The notes: a model not told the origin generated them from the letters alone. Counted from the first letter of the stretch, positions 9,780 through 24,286 are shown. The stretch is 64,000 nt of DNA from Arthrobacter cupressi (GCF_900099975.1 NZ_FNEI01000001.1:124001-188000), one strand, 5' to 3'. Translations and numbers: made by a program.

Positions 9780-10865
9780 GTGGTTCATAAGGTCCAAGCG
9801 GTTGTTGTCAGGGAAAAGGACGCTCCCGCCACCATCGAGACCATCCTGGTCCCGGAGCCGGGCCCGGGCGAAGCCCTGGTTGATGTCCTGACGTGCGGTG
9901 TCTGCCACACCGACCTGCACTACAAGCTCGGCGGCATCGGCAACGATTACCCGTACCTGCTCGGCCACGAATCCACCGCCGTGGTGAGCCAGGTGGGCTC
10001 CGACGTCACCGACCTCAAGCCCGGCGACCGCGTCATCCTCAACTGGCGCGCCGTCTGCGGAAACTGCCGCTCCTGTGCCAAGGGCCAGCCGCAGTACTGC
10101 TTCGCCACCCACAACGCCACCCAGAAGATGACCCTCGAGGACGGCACCCCGCTGTCTCCGGCGCTGGGCATCGGCTCCTTCGCGGAGAAGACCCTCGTTG
10201 CGGCCGGCCAGTGCACCAAGATTGACGACGACGTCGACCCCGCCGCCGTCGGCCTCCTCGGCTGCGGCATCATGGCGGGCATCGGTGCCGCCATGAACAC
10301 CGGCGAGGTCAAGCGCGGCGAGTCGGTCGCCGTCATCGGCTGCGGCGGCGTCGGCATTGCCGCCGTCGCAGGGGCCAAGCTGGCGGGCGCGACGACGATC
10401 ATCGCCGTCGACCTCGACCCCGCCAAGGTGGAGCTCGCCAAGACCCTCGGCGCCACGCACGGCGTCGTCTCAAAGGACGTGGACGCCGTCGAGGCGATCC
10501 GCGAGCTGACCGACGGCAATGGCGCCGACGTCGTGATCGACGCGGTGGGCCGCCCGGAAACCTACAAGCAGGCCTTCTACGCCCGCGACCTCGCCGGCCG
10601 CGTGGTCCTGGTGGGCGTCCCGACGCCGGAGATGACCCTCGAGCTTCCCCTGCTGGATGTCTTCGGCCGCGGCGGATCGCTCAAGTCGTCCTGGTACGGA
10701 GACTGCCTGCCGTCCCGCGACTTCCCGATGCTCGTGGACCAGTACCGCCTGGGCCGCCTGCCGCTGGATGCCTTCGTGACCGAGCGCATCGGCCTGGGCG
10801 ACGTGGAAGCCGCGTTCGAGAAGATGCACCGCGGCGAGGTCCTGCGTTCTGTGGTGGAAATCTGA
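9780..10865 (+). CDS. mscR: S-(hydroxymethyl)mycothiol dehydrogenase (formaldehyde oxidation)
   Basis: This zinc alcohol dehydrogenase of 361 residues closely resembles mycobacterial MscR. It oxidises the spontaneous formaldehyde-mycothiol adduct with NAD. Visible: the catalytic zinc ligand region [11 protein letters not shown] with GHES, the structural-zinc cluster [15 protein letters not shown], the NAD motif [13 protein letters not shown] and the near-invariant stretch [17 protein letters not shown] prefer the GTG at 9780, preceded by AAGGAAA, over the ATG at 9726 because family homology begins with VHKVQAVVV. It heads mscR-hydrolase-fdh and would detoxify formaldehyde released by betaine demethylation. 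Confidence 0.9.
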   Translation: MVHKVQAVVVREKDAPATIETILVPEPGPGEALVDVLTCGVCHTDLHYKLGGIGNDYPYLLGHESTAVVSQVGSDVTDLKPGDRVILNWRAVCGNCRSCAKGQPQYCFATHNATQKMTLEDGTPLSPALGIGSFAEKTLVAAGQCTKIDDDVDPAAVGLLGCGIMAGIGAAMNTGEVKRGESVAVIGCGGVGIAAVAGAKLAGATTIIAVDLDPAKVELAKTLGATHGVVSKDVDAVEAIRELTDGNGADVVIDAVGRPETYKQAFYARDLAGRVVLVGVPTPEMTLELPLLDVFGRGGSLKSSWYGDCLPSRDFPMLVDQYRLGRLPLDAFVTERIGLGDVEAAFEKMHRGEVLRSVVEI

Positions 10866-11482
10866 TGGCTGTCACCGTAGAGAACCGGGTCACCTCCGGA
10901 ACGTTTTCGCTCGACGGCGGCACCTGGGACGTAGACAACAACGTCTGGATCGTGGGCAACGACGAGGAATGCGTCATCATCGATTCTCCGCACGACGCCG
11001 CCGCGATCGTGGACCAGGTTCGTGGCCGTAAGGTGCTTGCCATCCTCATGACGCACGCGCACAACGACCACATCGGAGCGGCACGCGAGGTGGCTGACGC
11101 CGTCGGCGCTCCCATCCACCTGCACCCCGAAGACATGATCCTGTGGAAGCAGGTCTACCCGGATGTCCAGCCGGACAAGTTCCTCTCTGATGGCGAAGAA
11201 TTCGCGGTGGGAGGCGCCACGCTGAAGGCGATCCACACGCCGGGCCATTCCCCGGGATCCACCTGCTTTTACTTGGAAAGCGAAGGAACCGTCTTCACCG
11301 GGGACACGCTGTTCAACGGCGGTCCCGGAGCCACCGGCCGCTCGTTCAGCGACTACCCAACCATCCTGTCCTCGATCCGGGAGCGCCTCCTGACGCTGCC
11401 GGCCGATACCGTGGTACGGACCGGCCACGGCGACAACACCACCATTGGCGCCGAGCGGGAAACCCTCTCGCAGCTGGCCTAG
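10865..11482 (+). CDS. Metallo-beta-lactamase-fold hydrolase, probable S-formylmycothiol thioesterase
   Basis: This 205-residue protein carries the binuclear zinc motif THAHNDHIGAA (HxHxDH), then HTPGHSPGS, TGDTLF and the C-terminal GHGDNT. Its ATG overlaps the mscR stop by one base (TGATG), so they are translationally coupled. The same pairing, MscR followed by an MBL protein, occurs in mycobacteria, and the thioester product of MscR needs hydrolysis to formate and mycothiol. That role is inferred from the pairing; the fold itself is clear. Confidence 0.8.
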   Translation: MAVTVENRVTSGTFSLDGGTWDVDNNVWIVGNDEECVIIDSPHDAAAIVDQVRGRKVLAILMTHAHNDHIGAAREVADAVGAPIHLHPEDMILWKQVYPDVQPDKFLSDGEEFAVGGATLKAIHTPGHSPGSTCFYLESEGTVFTGDTLFNGGPGATGRSFSDYPTILSSIRERLLTLPADTVVRTGHGDNTTIGAERETLSQLA

Positions 11483-11531
11483 TAACTCAGCCCCGTAGTA
11501 CACCGTAGTTCCACAGTGAGGCACACCCCGC

Positions 11532-13850
<2,319 letters not shown>

Positions 13851-13868
13851 CCGCTACCTCCTGTATTG

Positions 13869-13917
13869 ACGTACGACGGCGACATTCCGCACCGGGCGGA
13901 GTGTCGCCGTCGTACGT
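13869..13917. terminator. Bidirectional terminator between convergent genes
   Basis: ACGTACGACGGCGACA and TGTCGCCGTCGTACGT are perfect 16-bp arms, and the stem continues inward with TCCGC/GCGGA around an ACCGG loop. It separates the convergent formate dehydrogenase and EamA genes. Confidence 0.85.
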
Positions 13918-13931
13918 TGGTCCGCCAGGCG

Positions 13932-14780
13932 TCACCCCTCCAGCCGCAGCACCGTGGCGTTCGCGCCCACGATGAGCAGGATTCCGGCCCACTGGCCTGC
14001 GTTGAGGGCCTGGCCCAGCGCCAGCCCTATCAACGCCGCGAACACCGGATTGACGCTCATGAGCATGCCGAACAGGGCGGCCGGCACGCGGCGCAGGGCC
14101 AGCAGGTCGGCGATGTACGGGACCGCCGAGGCCAGCACGCCCGCGGCCACGGCGCAGAGGATTGCGAACCAGCTCACGGGCCGGCTGAACAGTATGACGA
14201 CGGCGACCGGCAGGAAGGCCGCTGCGGAGACTGCCATGGCGGCGGCGGTGCCCTGGATGCCCGGGATGCGCCGGCCGATGGTGCGGTTGAGCAGGATGTA
14301 GGCTGCCCAGCTTGCGGCGCCCACCAACCCGAAGCCGATCCCGAGGTAGTCCGTGGAGGGGCCGGGCTGGGTGATGCCCACGACGCCGGCCGCCGCTGCG
14401 AGGGCGCACGCGATGCCGGCCTTGCTGCGGGCGCCGAGGAGCGCGAGGGACAGCGGACCCAGGAATTCCAAGGTTACCGCCAGGCCCAGGCCGATCCGTT
14501 CGATCGCCGAGTACAGGCCGAGGTTCATGGTGCCCACCACCACGGCCAGCAGGCACACCGGCCACAACTGTCCGCGGGTGAAGCTCCGGAAGCGCGGCCT
14601 CGCGATCGGCAGGAGCACCGCTGCCGCGATCAATTGCCGCACCGCGACGACGCCGAGCGGGCCGATCGCCGGGAACGCCAGCGAGCCGCTTGCCGCGCCG
14701 AGCTGGTTCGAGAGGGAGCTGGCCATCAGCGTGGCCACGCCGCGTACTGTGCTCTTCCCGGTGCCTGCCGTGTTTTCCAT
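13932..14780 (-). CDS. EamA/DMT-family transporter
   Basis: This is a 282-residue, roughly 10-span membrane protein with two EamA repeats (about residues 10-135 and 145-280). Segments such as ASSLSNQLGAASGSLAFP and AVTLEFLGPLSLALL resemble RhtA/threonine-homoserine exporters. I chose the ATG at 14780 (MENTAGTGK); an upstream in-frame ATG at 14822 would fall inside the divergent promoter palindrome region. It is transcribed divergently from a LysR regulator 86 bp away, the usual arrangement for regulator and target exporter. Substrate unknown. Confidence 0.85.
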   Translation of the reverse strand: MENTAGTGKSTVRGVATLMASSLSNQLGAASGSLAFPAIGPLGVVAVRQLIAAAVLLPIARPRFRSFTRGQLWPVCLLAVVVGTMNLGLYSAIERIGLGLAVTLEFLGPLSLALLGARSKAGIACALAAAAGVVGITQPGPSTDYLGIGFGLVGAASWAAYILLNRTIGRRIPGIQGTAAAMAVSAAAFLPVAVVILFSRPVSWFAILCAVAAGVLASAVPYIADLLALRRVPAALFGMLMSVNPVFAALIGLALGQALNAGQWAGILLIVGANATVLRLEG

Positions 14781-14831
14781 GCGGCAAGTGTCGCGCCGGC
14801 GGCCCGCATTTTCACAATGCACGCGGCGCCG

Positions 14832-14860
14832 TATTCATGCGTCTTGCGCATGAATAGAAT
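14832..14860 (+). promoter_or_regulatory. LysR-type operator and probable leaderless promoter
   Basis: TATTCATGCG (14832-14841) and CGCATGAATA (14847-14856) are perfect 10-bp arms around TCTTG, a classical LysR-type site in the EamA/LysR divergent gap. TAGAAT at 14855-14860 is a good -10, and the regulator ATG follows only 6 bases later, the spacing of a leaderless transcript. Regulator binding would overlap its own promoter, consistent with autorepression. Confidence 0.65.
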
Positions 14861-14866
14861 CGCCTT

Positions 14867-15733
14867 ATGGAGATGGAAATTCGGCAGCTGCGGTGTTTTG
14901 TGGCGGTGGTGGACGAGGGAAGTTTCACCGACGCCGGAATCAGCCTGGGGATCTCGCAGACGGCCGTCTCCCGGAACCTCGCGGCCCTCGAGGAATACCT
15001 CGGCGTCCGGCTCATCCACCGCACCACCCGCAGTGTCTCCCTGACGGAGGCGGGGGAGCGGGCCCTGGCGCACGCGCGCCGGGTGCTGGCCGCCGTCGTC
15101 GGGCTGGAACGCGATGCGCAGGGCGGCGGACGGCTCCGCCTCGGCTATGCCTGGTCCGCGCTCGGCCGCCACACGCTGGAACTGCAGCGCCGCTGGGCCG
15201 CGGAGCTCCCGGACGTTGACCTGGAACTGGTCATGGACAACAGCCCGACGGCGGGGCTGCTTGAGGGGGCCAGCGACGTCGCGATCCTGCGGCGCGTGCC
15301 CGTGGCCGGGAAGGCGGCGGCCCGGACGGTGGACCTGCGCCGGATCGGGATGGAAAAGCGGTACTGCGCGATGGCGGCGGACGATCCCCTTGCGGGCCGC
15401 CGGAGTGTTGCGCTGGCGCAGATCGCGGACAAGGCGCTGGCCGTGGACCTGCGCACCGGGAGCACCACGCTGGAGCTCTGGCCCGTTGACTCCCGGCCGG
15501 CGAAAACCATCGAGATCCACAGCGTGGACGACTGGCTGACGCTCATCGGCAGCGGCAAGGCCCGGGGTGTGACCGCCGAGTCCACGGCGCACCAGTACCG
15601 GCGCCGCGGGCTCGTGTACCGTCCGGTGCGCGACGCCCCGCCGGTTCCGGTCCATGCCGCGTGGATCAAGGGCGAGCTCCCGATGGCGGGCAGGCGGCTG
15701 ATTGCCATGCTGGAGGAGCTGTATGGTTCCTGA
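14867..15733 (+). CDS. LysR-family transcriptional regulator
   Basis: The 288-residue protein has a LysR winged HTH at residues 1-62 (RQLRCFVAVVDEGSFTDAGI, then SQTAVSRNLAALEEYLGVRL) and a substrate-binding-type effector domain. It is divergent from the EamA exporter, and a perfect 25-bp palindrome lies 11 bases before its ATG. No Shine-Dalgarno sequence is visible, fitting leaderless translation. The effector is unknown; likely it controls the exporter. Confidence 0.88.
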   Translation: MEMEIRQLRCFVAVVDEGSFTDAGISLGISQTAVSRNLAALEEYLGVRLIHRTTRSVSLTEAGERALAHARRVLAAVVGLERDAQGGGRLRLGYAWSALGRHTLELQRRWAAELPDVDLELVMDNSPTAGLLEGASDVAILRRVPVAGKAAARTVDLRRIGMEKRYCAMAADDPLAGRRSVALAQIADKALAVDLRTGSTTLELWPVDSRPAKTIEIHSVDDWLTLIGSGKARGVTAESTAHQYRRRGLVYRPVRDAPPVPVHAAWIKGELPMAGRRLIAMLEELYGS

Positions 15734-15746
15734 ACACGGAAATCGA

Positions 15747-15804
15747 CCGGCCCAAATGTTGTTTGCCCCCTGAAATTTCAGGTGGCAAACAACGTTTGGC
15801 CGGG
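15747..15804. terminator. Long bidirectional hairpin terminator
   Basis: Arms containing GTTGTTTGCC and GGCAAACAAC, an inner CCTGAAATTTCAGG and outer CCGGCC/GGCCGG form a long stem with three mismatches. It lies between the convergent LysR and alcohol dehydrogenase genes. Confidence 0.8.
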
Positions 15805-15875
15805 CGGGAATCAGGTGCTGGGTGGTGGAAGGCGCTTGCGCTCAACGGAGCCAGAGAGTTCGCTGGCCCCGGAAC

Positions 15876-16916
15876 CTACAGCGTCGACGTGTCGATCACG
15901 AAGCGGTACCGCACGTCCGAGGCGAGGACGCGCTCGTAGGCCTCGTTGATCTTCTCCGCCGGGATGGTTTCGATCTCTGCCCCGATGCCGTGTTCGGCGC
16001 AGAAGTCGAGCATTTCCTGGGTTTCGCGGATACCGCCGATGTTGGAACCGGCCAGGGACTTGCCGCCCACGATCAGGCTGAAAATGCGCAGGTCCAAGGG
16101 TTCGCCCGGCGCGCCCACGCACACCAGCGCACCGTGCGGCTTCACCAGGCGCAGGTAGTCGTCCAGGGAGATCGTGGCGCTGACGGTGTTGATGATCAGG
16201 TCGAAGCTGCCGGCCAGGTCCTGGAACGTGGACTCATCGCTGGTGGCGTAATAGTGGTCGGCGCCCAGGGCGAGGCCGTCCTCCTGCTTCTTGAGGGACT
16301 GGGACAGCACGGTGACCTCGGCGCCCATGGCGTGGGCGAGCTTGACGGCCATGTGGCCCAGGCCGCCCAGGCCGACGACGGCGACCTTCTTGCCGGGGCC
16401 GGCGCCCCAGCGGCGCAGCGGCGAGTAGGTGGTGATGCCGGCGCACAGCAGCGGCGCGGCGACGTCGAGGTCCAGGCCCTCGGGAATCCGGACGGCGAAG
16501 GCCTCGTCCACCACCACGTGGCTGGAGTAGCCGCCCTGGGTGATGGTGCCGTCGCGGTCGGTGGCGGCGTAGGTACCAACATTGCCGTTCAGGCAGTCCT
16601 GTTCCTGGCCGTTGAGGCACTGTTCGCATTCGCGGCAGGAATTGACCATGCAGCCGACGCCGACCCGGTCGCCGACCTTGTGGCGGGACACCCCGCTGCC
16701 GACGGCCGAGACGATTCCGGCGATCTCGTGGCCGGGGGTGAGCGGGTAGGGGACCGGGCCCCAGTCGCCGCGGACGGTGTGGATGTCGGAGTGGCAGATG
16801 CCGGCGAACTTGATGTCGATCAGGATGTCATTGGCGCCGAGTTCGCGGCGTTCGATGGTGCTGGGGACAAGGGGTTCCGTAGCGGAGGTAGCAGCGTAGG
16901 CCTTGGCAGTAATCAT
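15876..16916 (-). CDS. Zinc-dependent alcohol dehydrogenase (YahK/cinnamyl-alcohol type)
   Basis: This 346-residue MDR protein has catalytic zinc motifs [17 protein letters not shown] and GHEIAG, structural zinc cysteines in [20 protein letters not shown], and the NADP-site [19 protein letters not shown]. Such enzymes reduce a wide range of aldehydes with NADPH. Its ATG is only 12 bases from the hairpin at 16929-16970 and no clear ribosome site is visible; TAGGCT lies about 7 bases upstream, so a leaderless transcript is possible. Its role in betaine breakdown, if any, is not evident. Confidence 0.88.
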   Translation of the reverse strand: MITAKAYAATSATEPLVPSTIERRELGANDILIDIKFAGICHSDIHTVRGDWGPVPYPLTPGHEIAGIVSAVGSGVSRHKVGDRVGVGCMVNSCRECEQCLNGQEQDCLNGNVGTYAATDRDGTITQGGYSSHVVVDEAFAVRIPEGLDLDVAAPLLCAGITTYSPLRRWGAGPGKKVAVVGLGGLGHMAVKLAHAMGAEVTVLSQSLKKQEDGLALGADHYYATSDESTFQDLAGSFDLIINTVSATISLDDYLRLVKPHGALVCVGAPGEPLDLRIFSLIVGGKSLAGSNIGGIRETQEMLDFCAEHGIGAEIETIPAEKINEAYERVLASDVRYRFVIDTSTL

Positions 16917-16928
16917 GTTTAAAAGCCT

Positions 16929-16970
16929 AGGGGTACAGACGGGGCCAAGGGAGGCCCTGTCTGTACCCCT
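16929..16970. terminator. Terminator of the BCCT-purU-dmgO operon
   Basis: AGGGGTACAGAC and GTCTGTACCCCT form a 12-bp perfect stem, continued by GGGCC/GGCCC around AAGGGA with one bulge. It begins 33 bases after the dimethylglycine oxidase stop in its reading direction. Confidence 0.8.
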
Positions 16971-17003
16971 GTTAGCGGGAATAAATCCCTAGCCGGAATA
17001 CGC

Positions 17004-20475
<3,472 letters not shown>

Positions 20476-20478
20476 GGT

Positions 20479-22407
20479 CTACTCCTGGTTCTTTACGGGG
20501 GCTTGGGTGTCAGCGGAGGAAGCCGGGCAGGGGCCGTCGTCCGAACAGCGCTGATCGCATTGATGCTTGGTGACGAGGTCGAACTGAACGCCGCCGTGCT
20601 GGTCCACGCCGCTGCGGATGGCGCGTTCCACCACTGTGTCGGCCAGTCGGCGGCGGAGGGAAAGCGGGTCCCGGCGCAGGTCGCGGGTCAGTGCGACGCA
20701 GAGCAGGAGCATCACGAGCACGAAGGGCAGGGCCGCGACGATGGTGATGCGCTGCAGGCCGGAGAGCGCTTCGGAAGGCTGGTCACCGCCGGCCAGGAGC
20801 ATCACCGCGGCTACTGCGCCGGTGAGCGAGCCCCAGAAGATCACGACGGCCCGGCGGGGTTCCTCGGCACCGTTGGAGCTGAGGGATCCCATGACGATGG
20901 AGGCCGCGTCGGCACCGGTGATGAAGAAGATGGCGACGAGGACCATGGCGAGGACGATTACCGCGGAGATGGCCCAACCGGGCATCTGGAGGTTCTTGAC
21001 CAGATCGAAAAGCGCGCCGTCGAAGTTGATGGTGGCGACGCCGTCGACCATTTTTGCGATGCCGTCGGCGGCGTCGGCCGTCTTGTCGGCTACCTGCTGG
21101 ACGTGGAACGCGGTGCCGCCGAAGATGCCGAACCAGATCACGCTGACGAGGCTGGGCACCAGGAGCACGCCGGTGACGAACTGGCGGATGGTGCGGCCGC
21201 GGCTGATCCGGGCGATGAACAACCCGACGAAGGGCGTCCAGGAGACCCACCAGGCCCAGTAGAAGATGGTCCAGCCGGACATCCAGGCGCGCAGCGCTTC
21301 GTCGCCCACGGCTTCAGTGCGGGAGGACATGGCGGCCAGGTCGCGGATGTAGTCGCCCACGGCCGAGGGGATGAGGTTGAGGATGAACAGGGTGGGGCCG
21401 GCGACGAACACGATGAGTGCCAGGATGACGGCCAGGATCATGTTGATGTTGGACAGCCACTGGATGCCGCGGCTGATGCCGGACACTGCGGACGCAACGA
21501 AGCAGAAGGTCAGGACGGCCACGATCACCACGAGGACCGGGGTGCCGATTTGGCCGGCCCAGCCGTTGGAGGTGATGCCGCTGCCGATTTGCAGGGCGCC
21601 CAGGCCCAGGGAGGCGGCGGTGCCGAAAAGCGTGGCGAAGATGGCCAGGATGTTGATGAACTTGCCAACCGGGCCTTCGACGGCGCGTACGCCGAAGATC
21701 GAAGTGAACGCCACCGAGATGAGCTGGCGGCGGCCCAGGCGGTAGGTGCCGTAGGCCATGGCGATGCCGACCACGGCGTACATGGCCCAGGGGTGCAGGG
21801 TCCAGTGGAAGATCGAGGTTGCCATGGCCGTCTGGATGGCTTCGGGAGTGCGTCCGTCCACGGTCCCCGGCGGCGGCGAAATGTAGTGGTAGAGCGGCTC
21901 TGCCACCCCGTAGAACATAAGGCCGATGCCCATGCCGGCGGCGAACATCATGGCGATCCAGGACACGGTCCGGTATTCGGGCTTTTCACCGTCCTTGCCC
22001 AGCGGGATGTTGCCGAATTTGCCGAGTGCAAGCCAGAGGATGAACACCACGAAGAGGGACGCCAGGACCATGAACAGCCAACCGGTGTACTCCATGACCC
22101 AGCCGAGGACGTCCGTGGAGACCGTGGCCAGGCTGTCCCGGCCGAGGAATCCCCATGCGACGAAGGCCAGGGCGATGACGCCCGTGATGCCGAAGGTCAC
22201 CTTGTCCAGGACAAGCTTGCGGTTGCGGCGTTCCGTCACCGCGCGTTCAGTCCTGCTCTGCCGAAGTTCCAGGAGGATCTGCTGGGTGTCCGCTGCCTCG
22301 TGTGCCTCGTGGGAGGAAGGAATAGTCTCCGGTGCAGGAACCAATTGGGGCTCCTCCGGTTCGACGGGGGGCTTGGCATCCGGGCGGATGTCGCTGTTCA
22401 AAGCCAT
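20479..22407 (-). CDS. BCCT-family betaine/choline/carnitine transporter
   Basis: The 642-residue transporter has 12 membrane spans, the BCCT glycine-rich segment FAAGMGIGLMFYGVAEPLYHY and the aromatic box region VSWTPFVGLFIARISRGRT. N-terminal about 60 and C-terminal about 80 residues are soluble; the Arg-rich C-tail (RRDPLSLRRRL) may sense osmotic or ionic change as in BetP. AAAGGA precedes the ATG. Heads the operon BCCT-purU-dmgO, so it likely imports betaine or dimethylglycine; exact substrate not decided by sequence. Confidence 0.92.
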   Translation of the reverse strand: MALNSDIRPDAKPPVEPEEPQLVPAPETIPSSHEAHEAADTQQILLELRQSRTERAVTERRNRKLVLDKVTFGITGVIALAFVAWGFLGRDSLATVSTDVLGWVMEYTGWLFMVLASLFVVFILWLALGKFGNIPLGKDGEKPEYRTVSWIAMMFAAGMGIGLMFYGVAEPLYHYISPPPGTVDGRTPEAIQTAMATSIFHWTLHPWAMYAVVGIAMAYGTYRLGRRQLISVAFTSIFGVRAVEGPVGKFINILAIFATLFGTAASLGLGALQIGSGITSNGWAGQIGTPVLVVIVAVLTFCFVASAVSGISRGIQWLSNINMILAVILALIVFVAGPTLFILNLIPSAVGDYIRDLAAMSSRTEAVGDEALRAWMSGWTIFYWAWWVSWTPFVGLFIARISRGRTIRQFVTGVLLVPSLVSVIWFGIFGGTAFHVQQVADKTADAADGIAKMVDGVATINFDGALFDLVKNLQMPGWAISAVIVLAMVLVAIFFITGADAASIVMGSLSSNGAEEPRRAVVIFWGSLTGAVAAVMLLAGGDQPSEALSGLQRITIVAALPFVLVMLLLCVALTRDLRRDPLSLRRRLADTVVERAIRSGVDQHGGVQFDLVTKHQCDQRCSDDGPCPASSADTQAPVKNQE

Positions 22408-22549
22408 GTCAAGTCCTTTGGTTTGGATTCATGGGCTGGCGTTACTCCGGCGTCCACAGGCCGGGCGGAAGGTTGGGGTCTTCCAGGTATTCAGTAAGCA
22501 GAATCAGCTCTGCCTTGATCTGTGCGTTTGTTCCGCAAAGATCAACACG

Positions 22550-22595
22550 TCTCGCAATATGCAACAGAGTGGCCCGAGTCACAGCCCTCTGTCAA
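22550..22595 (-). promoter_or_regulatory. Control block of the BCCT-purU-dmgO operon
   Basis: Aligning 22561-22595 with 3280-3314 gives 24 of 35 identical bases without gaps, including GCAACA, GTCACAGC and TGTCAA at identical spacing. On the minus strand this reads TTGACA, then GCTGTGAC, then TGTTGC and ATATT. A half-site of the 15-bp palindrome (AATATGCAA) overlaps at 22556-22564. Both blocks precede osmolyte-uptake operons. Confidence 0.5.
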
Positions 22596-22744
22596 GGCTT
22601 TTCCGAAGTCTTAAGTCCTATTTCACGCCTTTCCCGTTGCGTTTGACAGGAAGCGGGGTAACTCCTCCGGTGTTGCGCACTGCGCGTCCTGTTGCGTAAG
22701 AAGCGGCTTGGAGGGCCGGGAGTACGGAAAGTCCGTGAAAATGG

Positions 22745-22812
22745 GGCAGGCATGCTCTGTCGGACTGAGCGCAATTTGCGAAGTGCACTCAGGCCGCAAG
22801 AACATGCCTGCC
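22745..22812. repeat. Nested inverted-repeat element
   Basis: Outer arms GGCAGGCATG (22745-22754) and CATGCCTGCC (22803-22812) enclose CTGAG/CTCAG and CGCAA-T-TTGCG, so a 68-base RNA or cruciform with three stacked helices could form. It is too far from the BCCT gene to be a simple leader terminator, and no known riboswitch core was recognised. Confidence 0.45.
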
Positions 22813-22832
22813 GCCAATCACCGCCGAAGCCC

Positions 22833-22865
22833 GCCTCTCTGCCAGGTGGAAAGGGGCAGAGAGGC
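22833..22865 (-). terminator. Terminator of the betaine monooxygenase operon
   Basis: GCCTCTCTGCC and GGCAGAGAGGC form a perfect 11-bp stem starting 11 bases after the reductase stop codon in its reading direction. Confidence 0.8.
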
Positions 22866-22876
22866 CGGAACGGGCG

Positions 22877-24286
22877 TCAGGCGTCGATGACGAGGTCCGT
22901 CTGCGCGGTGGAGCAGCAAGGCAGGAACTTGCCTGCAGAGATTTCCCGTGCGCGGATCCCGCCCTGGTGGTTCATGTCGACCTCACCCGAAAGCTTGACG
23001 ACCTTGCACGAGCCGCACATGCCTTCCTTGCAGTTCGCACCGATCCTGACGCCTGCTCGCTGGGCCGCATCCAGGATGTGCTCACTGGGGTCGATCCGCA
23101 CGTTGATGCCGGTGCGCAGGAAGGACATGGTGAGGCTGCCTGTCCCTACGGTGTTGAAGCTCGAGGCGTCAGGAGTGACGGCCTCAGGCTCCGCACCGCC
23201 GTCGGAGGCCTCGGACACCGGTGCGTCCGGGCCGACGGGCTCCAAGGGGAGGCCTGAGGCCGGCAGGGTCCCGTCGGCATCGTAGCCGGGCTCATAGAGT
23301 CCGAACGCGGCGGGCTGGCTCTCGAAGTAGTCCCCGGCGGATTCGGCGATCTCCTCCGCGATTTCTTCTGCGAGGTTTTCAGCCAGGGCGAGTTCCGCCT
23401 GGTACTCAAGGAGCGTCTGGCGGTCGCCCGAGAAGAATTCCATGTAGATGGAAGTGTCGTCGACGCCGACCTCCTTGAGGAGTTCGGTAGCGCCGTTCAG
23501 GTATCCCTCGGGGCCGCAGGCGTAGACCTGGCGGCCGTTGGCATCCGGGGCCACCTCGTTGAGCATGGCCGCCGACAGCCTTCCGCTGAGTCCTTCCCAG
23601 TCGTCGGGCCGGCCGCGGTCGCCCAAGGAGTAGAAGACCCTGAAGCGTGAATCCACGGAGGCGATGTGGGCCAGCTCCCGGTCGAAGGCAAAGCCTCCGG
23701 CCTCCGAGCCGTGGTAAAGCACCACGACATCCGCCAGCCCGGGCAGGGAGTGGATGGTCCGCACCATCGACATGATGGGAGTGATGCCGGCGCCGGCGGC
23801 GAGCAGGAGGTACCGGGCCCGGCGGTCGGCGTCGGGCAGGTGGAATGCTCCCACCGGTCCGAGCATCTCGAGCACGGTGCCGGGCCGGACGTTCTCGTGG
23901 ACCCACGGCGAGACGAGGCCCGTGGGGTCGCTCTTGACGCTGATGCTGAAGGTCCACGGCTGCGTCGGCGAACTGGACAGCGAGTAGCTGCGGTCCACCG
24001 GGTCCTGGTCCTCGCCATTCACCGGGAAAGCGACGTTCACGTACTGGCCTGCACGGAACGCCAGCGGCGCGCCGTCGCTGCGGCGGAACACGAAGGTCAT
24101 GATGCCGCCGGCCTCGGGAACGGTCTCGACGCATTCGGCCATGAACTCCTGGGGGTGCCAGGGGCCCAAGGCGTGGGCGGCGCGGGCGGGCACCTCGGTG
24201 CCGCCCATCACCCTGTTCCACGGCATCTCAAGACCGCGGATCCGCTGTGGTTCCAGGATTGCCGTTTCGGGGACGAGCTCAATCAT
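22877..24286 (-). CDS. gbcB: Glycine betaine monooxygenase, reductase subunit
   Basis: This 469-residue iron-sulfur flavoprotein passes electrons from NAD(P)H to the Rieske partner. Order: N-terminal extension, FAD domain (about 45-150) with RSYSLSSSP, NAD domain (about 155-290) with AAGAGITPIMSM and CGPEGYL, and a C-terminal plant-type 2Fe-2S domain with CKEGMCGSC and a fourth Cys in LPCCS. Between NAD and 2Fe-2S domains lies an unusual acidic linker of about 90 residues; typical GbcB-like reductases are nearer 360-370 residues. ATG overlaps the alpha-subunit stop (ATGA). The betaine role rests on this pairing. Confidence 0.88.
   Translation of the reverse strand: MIELVPETAILEPQRIRGLEMPWNRVMGGTEVPARAAHALGPWHPQEFMAECVETVPEAGGIMTFVFRRSDGAPLAFRAGQYVNVAFPVNGEDQDPVDRSYSLSSSPTQPWTFSISVKSDPTGLVSPWVHENVRPGTVLEMLGPVGAFHLPDADRRARYLLLAAGAGITPIMSMVRTIHSLPGLADVVVLYHGSEAGGFAFDRELAHIASVDSRFRVFYSLGDRGRPDDWEGLSGRLSAAMLNEVAPDANGRQVYACGPEGYLNGATELLKEVGVDDTSIYMEFFSGDRQTLLEYQAELALAENLAEEIAEEIAESAGDYFESQPAAFGLYEPGYDADGTLPASGLPLEPVGPDAPVSEASDGGAEPEAVTPDASSFNTVGTGSLTMSFLRTGINVRIDPSEHILDAAQRAGVRIGANCKEGMCGSCKVVKLSGEVDMNHQGGIRAREISAGKFLPCCSTAQTDLVIDA

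Larger units (their letters stand above)
22408..22876. other. 469-bp intergenic region between BCCT gene and betaine monooxygenase reductase
   Basis: No gene is supported here. In minus-strand order it holds the terminator of the monooxygenase operon (22865-22833), a nested inverted-repeat element (22812-22745), short TTGCG repeats around 22676-22698, the control block shared with the ABC importer (22595-22550) and about 140 bases of leader before the BCCT start. Confidence 0.5.

Noticed and set aside
22680..22820. Glycine or other known riboswitch before the BCCT gene
   Set aside because: Several hairpins are present, but no glycine-, SAM- or other known aptamer core could be matched, and the element lies far upstream of the likely promoter.
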